Below are positions 24,513-34,258 of a DNA stretch of 64,000 bases, in pieces. The position numbers and the translations under genes are program-made. How positions within the stretch are numbered: the stretch's first letter is position 1; each line of letters starts with the position of its first letter. Source of the DNA: Carallia brachiata (lineage: Eukaryota; Streptophyta; Magnoliopsida; Malpighiales; Rhizophoraceae); NCBI GenBank assembly GCA_021464245.1, contig JADCRB010000160.1, positions 1,178,001 through 1,242,000 of the forward strand. The letters run 5' to 3'. Under the pieces are notes generated by a model, which ran no database searches, was not told the DNA's origin, and saw only the letters and a program-made list of their open reading frames with translations.

Positions 24513-26156
24513 ATAACAAAGCAAATCTTAGCTCACATTATAACGTAAATAATTAAAATCTCTAATAATTCACACTAGTAAATAATGATTGATTCATAAT
24601 TGATAATTTTTCGAGCTTAATTCCTCCATCTTCAAGATTAATGTACTTTAATTTCGGTGGAAAAAAACGATGAAAAATCATTTTGTAATGTTGTTTTCAT
24701 TGTTTTATAAGAGCCGTATTGGGAAACCCCGTATTTATTGCAGTGAAATGTGGTAATTGTGACCATTAATTGTTGTAATTTAATAATTAAAAGATTTCAT
24801 TTGTATATAGGTTAAGAATTTGAATTCTCGTCAAAATAGTTAGTGAAAGAAACTAGACATGCTTAACTCATTGTTCTATACAACTAGTTTAATTTTTTTT
24901 AACGAGATTATAATGTCTCACTCATATTTTCTTATTTACCTTAAAAAAAAAAAAAAGAAACTATTGCAACTGTGAGTGAGCTGTTTTTTGTCGTTTGAAT
25001 GAGAGTGGCGGTTCTAAGTTTTCGTCGTATATGTGTGTGGTGCATCTGATTGGATCGCTTACAAAAATTTTGCTTCTGACTCCAAAATCGACAAAAAACT
25101 AAACAAGGAAAAGCATGTGGTCCGAATAAACAAAACTTCGCAAAGGAAAAGTAAGTGGCTCAAACAAACATGGTGAAAATTTACGTCTGCCGATCTTATT
25201 GTTCCTAGCATCCTGCCCCAAAAAGCCATGGAAAGTGACCACACTTATTTGTCTGAGAGTCTGCAATATGCATATAAAATTATAAATTTAATCTTTTTAA
25301 AATATTTAGTTGGATTAAATATATGTTGTAAATATCTATATTTGTGTGGGTAACTGAATTTGTTTTACTAAGTTTATGTAATTTGTTCTTTGAGTGGGTT
25401 TAGTTTGTGGATTAGTTCACTGTCTAATGGGAAGACATAATTTTACTTAATAAAATTGTAAAACATTGTTCTCGCATTTTTTTCCCTTTTTGACAAAAGA
25501 AATTAATGTAAAAGATAATCTCTCCAACATCTCTGTTTAATAATATTCTAAGCTTGTAATGACAATTGACACATCACACATTTTCTTATGTATATTTCTT
25601 ATAGTTTTGTCTATTTGGACCCGATTACTATAGTTTTCTAATTTTTTATAATAATGAGTACATTGTGAGAGAAAAGCACTTAAGGGTGCGTTTGTTTCGT
25701 ATAAAATATTTTATAAGAAAATTTTTTTATTATTTTTTAACATTTATTTCACGTAAAATGAGTAGTTAATGAAAAATTTTGAAAAAATTTTAAAATTTTC
25801 AAATAAAATAACTTCAGCTTATTCTGAGCGTAAGTTATTTTTTGGAAAAAATGCAAATATATGTTTTAAGTGAGTGATAAAAAAAATTATTATTTTTACT
25901 AAAAATATTTTTTTTATAAATATTTTATAAAAATAAATTATTTTTTAATAAACGAATAGATTTTATGCATCTTTACTTTTTGGTTTTGTCCATTGATGCC
26001 TCCGGGCCAGGAGCTTCTTTGCCCAGCTGGAAATGGGTTTTGTGGCTTTTGTGCTTTATGGTGGACGTTAAAAAGAACAAAATTAAGCGGATTCTGCTCC
26101 CTTCCTCGAGTGGAGATTCTAAGGGACAAATGAACCGGAAACCAAGGTAGTCTTTA
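24513..26156. other. gene-free AT-rich sequence
   Basis: No gene seen. The stretch from about 25685 (gggtgcgtttgtttcg) to 25960 is extremely AT-rich and looks like a MITE arm, but I could not define both termini or a target duplication. Confidence 0.4.
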
Positions 26157-26159
26157 TAA

Positions 26160-27160
26160 GGCTCCGTCTGGAGAAATTTTTTTTTTATTTTTTACAAAAA
26201 AAATTTTTGGTATCGTTTTTATTTCTTATTTTTTTGTTGAAAAGTTGAAAGCATTTTTTAAAGAAAAAAATTAAATGAGAAAACAATAAAAAATACTTTC
26301 TCATTTTATTTTTCATTTTTTTATACTTTCTCTCATAATATTTTATCTCTTTATCCACTCTATTCATTAAATCTCTCTCTACTCATCCTCGCTCTATCCC
26401 TCTTTATTTTTTCTCTCTCTACCTTTTCTCTCTCTAATCTTTTTCTCTCTACCCTCTCTCTTTTCTTCTATCTCTACTATTCTCTGTGCTCATTTTCTCT
26501 CTAATCTCTCTACCTCTCTCTCTCTTTTCTCTCTCTATCATTCTCTCTACTCATTCTCCCTTTACCATTTTTTTAGTTTTTACCTAGTCTCTCTTTACCC
26601 TCTTTCTCTCTCTCATTTTTCTCTCTCTACCATTCGCTTTCTACTCATACTCTTCTCCTTTTTCTCGCTCTACCATTCTCTCTTCTTATTATCTCTTAAC
26701 TCCCTCTCTTTCCTCATTCTCGCTCTACCCCCTCTCTCTCTCCTTCCCTCTCTCTCCTCATTCTCGCTCTACCCCCTCTCTCTCTCCTTTTTATCTCTCC
26801 ATCATTCTCTCTCTACTCACACTCTCTCATTTTTCTCGCTCTACCATTATTTCTACTCATTCATTTTGTACTGTCTCTCTTTTCTTTCTCTACTATTTTC
26901 TCTACTCATTCTTTCCCTGCCGTCTTTCTCTCTCCTTTTTCTATCTCTATCATTTTCTCTGCTCATTCTCTCTCTACTCTCTCTCTCCTTTTGTCTCTCT
27001 CTATTCATACTCTTTTTACCATTTCTCTCACTATTTTTTCTCTATCTACTTTTTTTATTCTTGTAAAAAAAATTGTCAGTAATAAACACAAAAATTCAAC
27101 AAACAGAAAAATAAAAAATAAAAATCAGCAACAAAAAATTGGCGGTCTCCAAATGGGCCC
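26160..27160. mobile_element. Tourist/PIF-Harbinger-like element carrying a pyrimidine minisatellite
   Basis: Left end GGCTCCGTCTGGAGA (26160-26174); right end read inward GGGCCCATTTGGAGAC. These imperfect inverted termini resemble the GGGCC-TTTGG ends of Tourist-like elements. They are flanked by taa on both sides (26157-26159 and 27161-27163), the TWA target of this superfamily. Inner arms (26175-26250 and 27060-27145) are also roughly complementary. No transposase frame is present; the centre is a minisatellite. Confidence 0.65.
26340..27060. repeat. degenerate pyrimidine minisatellite (CTCTCT-TACC-ATTCTC)
   Basis: About 700 bp almost purely C and T on the plus strand, built of irregular 30-50 bp units such as tctctctctaccattctctc and actcattctc. 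A near-perfect local duplication of cctcattctcgctctacccc plus following CT lies at about 26713 and 26756. The long open frames across it are compositional artefacts. Confidence 0.85.
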
Positions 27161-27163
27161 TAA

Positions 27164-28458
27164 GTTATTGATGATTGGCAAAAAAAATTATCATAAATTT
27201 GTGTTTATTGTACATATATATATAATTAATAAAATATATTATAAATGAAAATTAAACAATAATTACAGTATTACTTTACTCGTATATATCCTACAATAAG
27301 ATAACTCAAACCCCTTAAAATAAAACGAGAGCAAATTATATTGGTACAAAAAAGGAATTGGGTAGGTAGGGTAAACCATAGTTATCACATGAAAAAAAAA
27401 AAAAAAAAGATGGATTTTTCATGTAGTATGATGATTTTTAATTTCTTTTTTATTCGGACTCTTTTGTTGGCAAAGGGATTGCTCTCAAACTCAAAAGTAG
27501 TAAGTAATTACAGGTCAGGCGCTAGTAAACAGATAAACCTATGGTCATTGTCGAGTCTAATTTCCCCAAGCATATCACCATATCTTGGCTAACAAATATT
27601 AAGAAGGCAAAGGTCCATTTATGTAGAGTTAGAAATAAGGTTAAATGCTCCCAATGATTGTGCCGTAGTAATAAAAAAATAGATCATTTTATATTAAGGA
27701 TATGTGTTTGATTCCTTGTTAAAACGTTGAGTAGAATTAAACTTACGATATATTCTAATTAGCGACATTTAGCAAGCTATAGATGCTTTTAAAGAGATTT
27801 AGCATAAATAATCTAAGAGTGTACACATTATATTATTTTTTTATAGAACTGTATAGTATTATCCTCACTTCTGTTTTTTTTTTTAACAATACAAATAATA
27901 AGTTTAACCATTTTAAGAAAATGTTAGAGATAACTTCAGTTTCATCATTTTTAATTCCTTTGAATTTGATCAAAGTTAAAGCAATGATAATAACTATATT
28001 ATAAACGAAGTCAACGCTGCTCCTTTCACAAGTAAACTCTTTCATTATCAATTCTCATACCATTTTTGAACATGTGTCACACAGTAAGTTGTTTCTTATT
28101 TATGTGTAGGTCAAGTCCATCCTTTGGCTCGTACAAATAGAATTGTACTTACCGGTTAAATAAAATGTCAGTTCAATTATTTATAAGAAAAAAAATTTAA
28201 TAACTTTAATTACATAATTTTAAAATAATAAAAAAATATATAAAATTATTAATTTATTAAAATTGTGTAATATTATTCTATTTATAAAAGTAACATGGAT
28301 TAATTTTGAGCTTCTTCTCAATAACTAATAAAAAAAATAAAAAAATTGACTTAACGGATAATTAGACAAAATATACTGCAAAAATTAAATCAAACCCCTC
28401 TAAAGGCGGAAATAAAAAATAAAAAGCAAACCAATAACGCTTGATTCAAGCAACCATC
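27164..28458. other. gene-free AT-rich sequence
   Basis: No credible coding region, RNA gene or bounded repeat. Short open frames match no family. Confidence 0.45.
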
Positions 28459-28466
28459 ATTTAGTC

Positions 28467-28956
28467 CAAGGTTGTTAGAACCGGACCGGTCATCGAACCG
28501 GAAACATTAGTGGGTCAAGGTTCAACTGGTTGAACCGGTCGAACCGGTATTTGAACCGGTATTTAATAATATATATGTGTATAAAAGTAATTATAAAAAT
28601 AATATTTATAAATAGTGATTAAATATTAATTTTTCTAATTTTAAGGATGAAATTGAAATTTTTAATAGATTTAGAACTAAATTGAACTTTTAAATTAAAG
28701 TTAATGCTTAAATTATAATTTAAATAACATTTGAGATCAAATTGTAATTTATGAATTTTTTAATTTTATTGGACCAGTTCAACCGGTCCAGTTTTCACCG
28801 GTTTTTACCGGTTTTGACCGGTTCTTGATCGATTTTTTTCGATTTTGACCGGTCCGAGTCACCCTTCAAAATTTACCAAAACCGGCCCCAGACTACCGAC
28901 CGGTCTCCGGTTCAACCAGTCCGACCGACCGATCTGATCCAATTCTGACAACAGTG
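28467..28956. mobile_element. non-autonomous hAT-like element with 8-bp TSD
   Basis: A 490-bp unit bounded by perfect 8-bp duplications atttagtc (28459-28466 and 28957-28964). Termini are CAAGGTTGTTAGAA and, read inward from the right, CACTGTTGTCAGAA (11 of 14 matching). Subterminal zones are crowded with aaccggt/accggtt motifs in both orientations. The left terminus shares its first 12 bases with the element at 2961, although the internal repeats are different. No transposase is encoded. Confidence 0.78.
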
Positions 28957-29270
28957 ATTTAGTCATCAGCACCAACTTCTCACAAACTTGCCTGTTTATT
29001 AAGATCAAAAATCAATATTTATATTCAACTAAAATTAAACTACCTAGTTTGACATCTTTAACACAATTCATTGAACACTTTGTGGAAATTTTTTAATTTT
29101 TTATTCCAATTAACTCTATTTTGTCTTAACGTTGCAGCTTTTCTATTTTTTTAATACTAATAATAATAATAATAATAGTAATAATAATAAACTATCCAAC
29201 CTGTAAAAATCTCAAGGCCAAGTCCACAAACGACAAGATTCAAATTATCAAAATTTCAAAGTCGAATGCC

Positions 29271-29316
29271 TTCCCTCAAAAAAAAAAAAAAAAAAAAAAA
29301 AAGCTTTCCCTCAAAA
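29271..29316. repeat. poly(A) insertion with 11-bp direct repeats
   Basis: ttccctcaaaa at 29271-29281 and 29306-29316 flanks about 21 A plus gct. It fits the micro-insertion pattern but has no unique bases before the A tract, so replication slippage cannot be excluded. Confidence 0.4.
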
Positions 29317-29340
29317 TTTCCAAAATTTTCATTGCATACA

Positions 29341-29343
<3 letters not shown>

Positions 29344-29385
<42 letters not shown>

Positions 29386-29413
29386 TCTATCTCTCTCTCT
29401 CTCTCTCTCTCTC
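29344..29413. repeat. compound (AT)n-(CT)n microsatellite
   Basis: About 39 bp of AT followed, after atct, by about 25 bp of CT, some 200 bp upstream of the aminotransferase ATG. The CT part could act as a Y-patch-like promoter element (inference). Confidence 0.85.
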
Positions 29414-29591
29414 AAAAAATTTAAAATAAAAAGAGAAAAAATCTCTCACAAAGCCTAAACATATACTCCACGCAAGCATTTTCCTTCCATTCACGCCACC
29501 ATAAACGCCTCCTCCACCACCACCACCGGCGTCGTCGCCACCCAGAAGCCATTTATGAGTTAACCCATTTAAATTCCGGACCGGAGGTTTC

Positions 29592-29615
29592 ATGTATCGG
29601 AGGCTGTCGGCATGA
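29592..29615 (+). promoter_or_regulatory. short upstream ORF overlapping the main start codon
   Basis: An ATG at 29592 opens a seven-codon frame (MYRRLSA) whose stop TGA (29613-29615) overlaps the main ATG (29612) as ATGA. If the leader contains it, ribosomes would have to reinitiate or leaky-scan to reach the main frame. Confidence 0.45.
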
Positions 29616-31792
29616 CCAGAACCCGGTTCTTTGGAAGCCGGACAACCGAACCTGACGAATACTACACCAAACAGACCTCCACTAGTAGTGGCGGCGGCGC
29701 CGGCGCCGGCGGAGGAGGGACTGCCATGAGGATAATTGTTCCGTTACAAGGCATCGTTCAAGGCAGAGGTGGCCTTTTCTTGGGCTCGGCGATACCCTGT
29801 GCTCTTTTCTACTTCCTCCAGCTTTACTTAAGACGAAACCGGAAAAATCACCCGGACGACCCGAGTTCCCACAACCCGCCGCGGTCCGAGTCCGAGTCGG
29901 AGCTTGCCAGACTCCATCGGTCACTCTCCCGGAATATCCTGTCCCCGAGAAGTCCCAGAGCACCACCCGCTCATTTGTCGGGTCGAGCTATTGCCATAGT
30001 GCGGAGCGACGACACGCCGTACGATGTCGGGCTAAGGAAGGCCTCGGAGGATCCGTATGACGCATCAGGTAACCCGAATGGAGTTATCCAGCTCGGTCTC
30101 GCCGAGAACAAGGTGAGAAAGTTTAATTCTTTGCTTGGTATTTTTCGCCTCCCTTTTTTGTTTTATTTATTTTCTTCTTGTTGTTCTTACATGTTTCATT
30201 GCTGTGTTTTGTTTTGTTTTGGTTTTTTTAATGATTTTTTGTTCTTGTAGTTAACGTTGGATTTGGTTGATGAGTGGCTGGTTGAGAATGGAAGGAAAGC
30301 AATATTGGGTAGTGAAAGAGATGAGTTGAATGTTAGAAATATTGCTCCTTATCAACCTGGTCATGGATTAATGGAGCTGAAAATGGTAATTTCTTTTTTT
30401 TTGTTTTGTTTTTTTGATTCATTTCTTTATTTTGTGTTGAAAAATTCAAGTTCAAGTTCAAGTTCACCTATTTTGGAGTATAAAGTTCAAATCTTTATAA
30501 GAAACTTGTTTCATTTTCTCTTCTTAGTTGCTATTTGCTTTGAAGGTCTAAAAGAGAGAACTTGGAATTCTTTGCTTTTGTTTCTTCTGGTGGTGTATTT
30601 AGCTAATTTAAGAGTATAACTTTTCTACCAAACCAACAAAGTATTTTATCATGTCTTGCTGCTTGTGATGGCCCACAGCCCAATTATTAGAACTGTCAAC
30701 ACCACAAATGAATGAAGTCTGTGAATAAGATGGTAGGCAAAGAATATTTATCTAAATGACAGTTGTTGATAGGGCCCCTAATGCATGAAGCGTCTTGGCC
30801 AATTTCATCCGCTTCTTGATGCCTTCCTGACTAATAACATTGTTAGATTATTTTTACCAAGTTAATGAAGAAATTAGCCGAGTTTATTGTCATTTGATGT
30901 ATTTGATGCTGAGAATGATCATAAAGCTCCTTATACTACAAAGAAATCATGTTGAAATGTGTAAAGTCGAAATTTGCTTCTTGAACTGCAGTTTACAGTG
31001 ATGCAAAAAAGGGATTGTTTAAGTGATCTAATTGTTGCTTGTAGATTATATAAATTTTGCGAGTGACATCTGAATGTAGGTTGCCTTCTTAGATGCCAAT
31101 GGTCCACCACCATGGCCATACAAGCCACTGAAATATAAAGATTACAACTATGTTTTCCAACAAAATGTTGGAAGTCTTCCTGTATGCTTATGTTTCTTCT
31201 AGATTCTTGAGCTGAAGTGGGCTCTGTTGGAGGAAACCTTACCCTGGCACAGCAAGAAAAATCTTTCTGCATTTTGTGCATCACCTGTAGGCTGCCAGCT
31301 ATGCCCCATATGGACTCTTTCTTCACTGCTTTTGTACCGGTTCAACTTGGCTTTTATATCACCAATCTCTCAATCAAAGAAATACTTGCTTGATTGAATG
31401 AGACTACACATGATGTATAAATTTCCTTCTTGTGTTCTGGCAAGTTTCTGAAAATTGTGTGTGTTTATTGACATGGATGCATTATGTGCGAGTGCATCTA
31501 GGCATGCACCTGTTGGTCAGTGGACACCTGTCTGGAGGAATTATGCTGTCTGCTGTTTCTTCTAGTTTGATTTGGGCAACAAAAACAATGGATCGCCTTC
31601 TTTGACCCTCTTTTTCCTCAAGTTTCCATTGGTTTGTCTTACTGGCTTCAGGGGTCAATTTTGTCATGAATTCCCAGTAAAGTTGTTTGCCTTATAGGTT
31701 TGGGCCAAAATTCTGGATCATTTTTGTTATCTGTGTTGACAATAACTCACTAAGCGGTGGACTATTAGGGGTCTCAAATTTGGTTGTTTCTC

Positions 31793-31825
<33 letters not shown>

Positions 31826-33256
31826 CCTCATCCCCAGCCCCCTAAATTATGTGCATACATTTACCAGTAAGCTGTGAGGAACTTATTTATATTGTTAGAT
31901 GGTGAGGATTAATAGCATGAGAGCAACATCTCTCTGTGTAGTCTCTAGTTTTTTGACCAGTTGTTACTGGTTAAAGGTGATCACTTTATGGGTTCCTCAA
32001 TCACTATTGGCCACTTACCTTTTTGGATGTAGCATCTAAAGATTCGAAATCCGGAGATTTCCTATTCATTCTCTCTAAGGTCACTTTCTTGTGTGTGACT
32101 TTATTCCTTTAAAGTGATGTTGGTGGTTCTTATCTCTAATTGATCTTACCGTAGGCCGTGGCAGGGTTTATGTCTCACATCCTGGACAAAGCGGCTTCCT
32201 TTGACCCTTCCCATATGGTGTTGACAGCTGGTGCAACCCCTGCAATTGAGATGCTTAGCTTCTGTCTAGCAGATGCTGGAAATGCATTTCTTGTCCCAAC
32301 ACCGTATCACCCTAGGTAATATTGTTTTTCTCGATGTGGAAATTTTCTCGTGTGTATAATATATACATCATATTGTGAGAGAAGTAACTTGAATACAGTG
32401 TGCAGATTTGACAAGGATGTAAGATGGAGAACAGGGGTGGAGATAATTCCTGTTCCTTGCCGTAGTGCTGACAACTTCAGTTTAAATATCACTGCACTTG
32501 ATCGGGCATTTAACCAGGCAAAGAAGCGCGGTCTCAAAGTCCGTGGATTATAATTTCAAATCCATCCAATCCCATTGGCAATTTGCTCAATCGGGAGACA
32601 CTGTACGACATTCTAGACTTTGCTAGACAGAAGAACATCCATATAGTGTCAAATGAAATGTTTGTGGGGTCTACCCATGGAAGTCAAGAGCTTGTTAGCA
32701 TGGTAGAACTCATTGATTTAGAAGACCAAGATCGAGACAGAGTGCATATAGTGTATGGTCTATCTGAAGACCTCTCTCTTCCAGGTTTTGGTGTTGGTGT
32801 CATCTACTCCTTCAACAAGGATGTTATGGCTGCTGCTAAGAAGCTGACCAGGTTCGCGCCCATTCCAGCTCCAACCCAGCGCCTACTTATTTCTATGCTT
32901 TCGGATGCCACATTTGTTCAGAAGTTGATTAAGATTAACAGGGAGAGGTTCAAAGGACGTATATTGCATTTGTAGCAGGGTTGCAGCAGTTAGGCATTAA
33001 GTGCATTAAGGGCAATGGGGGTTTCTATTGTTGGCTGTATGATGGGTTAATCGCCTCTTATAGTGAGAAAGGGGAGCTAGAGCTTTGGGAAAAATTGTTG
33101 AACATAGGTAAGCTCAATGTGACCCCAGGATCTTGCTGCCATTGCATTGAACCCGGATGGTTCTGCTTCTGTTTTACTACCTTGAGTGAAAGAGAGGTCC
33201 CCATGGTTATGGACCGAATTCAGAGAATTGCTGAAACATGTAAATCACGCAATTGA
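29612..33256 (+). CDS. ACS10: ACS10/ACS12-type aminotransferase-like gene, reading frame broken
   Basis: Four exons: 29612-30112, 30251-30385, 32155-32315, 32406-33256; about 549 residues if the breaks are ignored, close to Arabidopsis ACS10. Order: Gly/Ser-rich N-terminus, a hydrophobic segment near residues 50-70 ([20 protein letters not shown]), an Arg/Ser-rich linker, then the fold-type I aminotransferase domain ([34 protein letters not shown]). ACS10/12 relatives are amino-acid aminotransferases rather than ACC synthases. Exon 4 has two frame breaks, near 32546 and near 32962-32966, each equal to one lost base in a short homopolymer. The PLP-lysine site reads [11 protein letters not shown] where the family has SLSKD, so the Schiff-base Lys is Glu; nearby FRVG is FGVG. 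The copy looks inactive unless these are sequence errors. Intron 2 is 1.8 kb. Confidence 0.82.
31797..31822. repeat. (CT)n microsatellite
   Basis: Uninterrupted CT run within intron 2 of the aminotransferase-like gene. Confidence 0.85.
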
Positions 33257-33806
33257 AATGTTAGACAAGGTAGATCATACAGATTATTTTCGATTTGATA
33301 ATTGTGCAGCGTTTAGACAACAGAAAACTGTGTTGTAACTGTCGATTTGAAGTGCGTATATGGTCTATCATTGATATTTAGCTTCTGCAAAGCCTTGAAC
33401 ACTGTTGTTCCCCACCACCCTTTCTTCCTCCATCAAGCTGCAATGTTTCTTGCACTGCACGGATTTTTTTTACTCAGACTCACTGCACAGAGTTATTTCC
33501 ACCACTACATTGAATCTGCAGCACGATCTGTCTAAATTGCAGGATGATATAACAACCTGCAGTATACTTTTTGGTATCCTCTTGACAGGCTAAAAGCATC
33601 TCCAGGTTTGGGGTGGAGAAAGGAATAAGGGTTTTTGAAAGCTCTTTTTGATTACTCTTAATAGGAGCCACAACAACTCTTAAAGGTTGGCCAGCAATTA
33701 CTTTAAGTTCTTTCAATTTTTTTCGTTCACGGGAGGCCACAGCCCTTTCAGGTAGTTTTGTATGAATGAAGAAAAGAAATTTAAACCGTGGTAATCAGTT
33801 CTGTGA

Positions 33807-34089
33807 AGAGATGTAAATGGATTAACCCGAGACTTGCCTGAAACAAACCTGAAAATTAAAGTAATCCAATCCGAAATAACTCGAAACTCGAAATGTCTGA
33901 CACCCGATAAACCCGAGACCCGATGAACTTGAAACCTGATAAATCCAAGACACGAATGACCCGAGATCCGAAAAATCCGAAATCCGATGAACCCAATAAA
34001 CCCAAGACTCGAATAATCCGAAACTCGAATAATCCGAAACTCAAATATCCCAACCTGAAACCGACTCAACCCGCCCATTTGCCACCTCT
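33807..34089. repeat. degenerate short-motif repeat (ccgaaactcgaa / cccgagacccg)
   Basis: About 280 bp composed of variants of a 10-20 bp motif. The ends are roughly inverted: agagatgtaaatgg at 33807-33820 and, from the right, agaggtggcaaatgg. This resembles the ends of some hAT-like elements, but no target duplication is visible. It lies between the convergent aminotransferase and LRR kinase genes and may sit in a 3' UTR. The repetitive open frames across it are artefacts. Confidence 0.6.
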
Positions 34090-34258
34090 AAATGTAATGA
34101 AAGAATCATTTTATTGCAAAAAAATTGCAAAATGTCAGAAACAATCTAATTCAAATGAATTACAAAGAATCGATTTTCTACATTTGTTTCTGCACAACTA
34201 AATCAGCCTTTCCTTGGTTAACTAAAATCGAAAGTGGTCCAAGTAAATGATGCACTGC

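Noticed and set aside
26866..27066. Open frame of repeated Leu/Ser residues on the plus strand
   Set aside because: It is a direct translation of the CT minisatellite, with no independent coding signal.
33713..34201. Repetitive open frames on both strands between the aminotransferase and LRR kinase
   Set aside because: Products of the short-motif repeat; no domain, and both strands are open because of composition.
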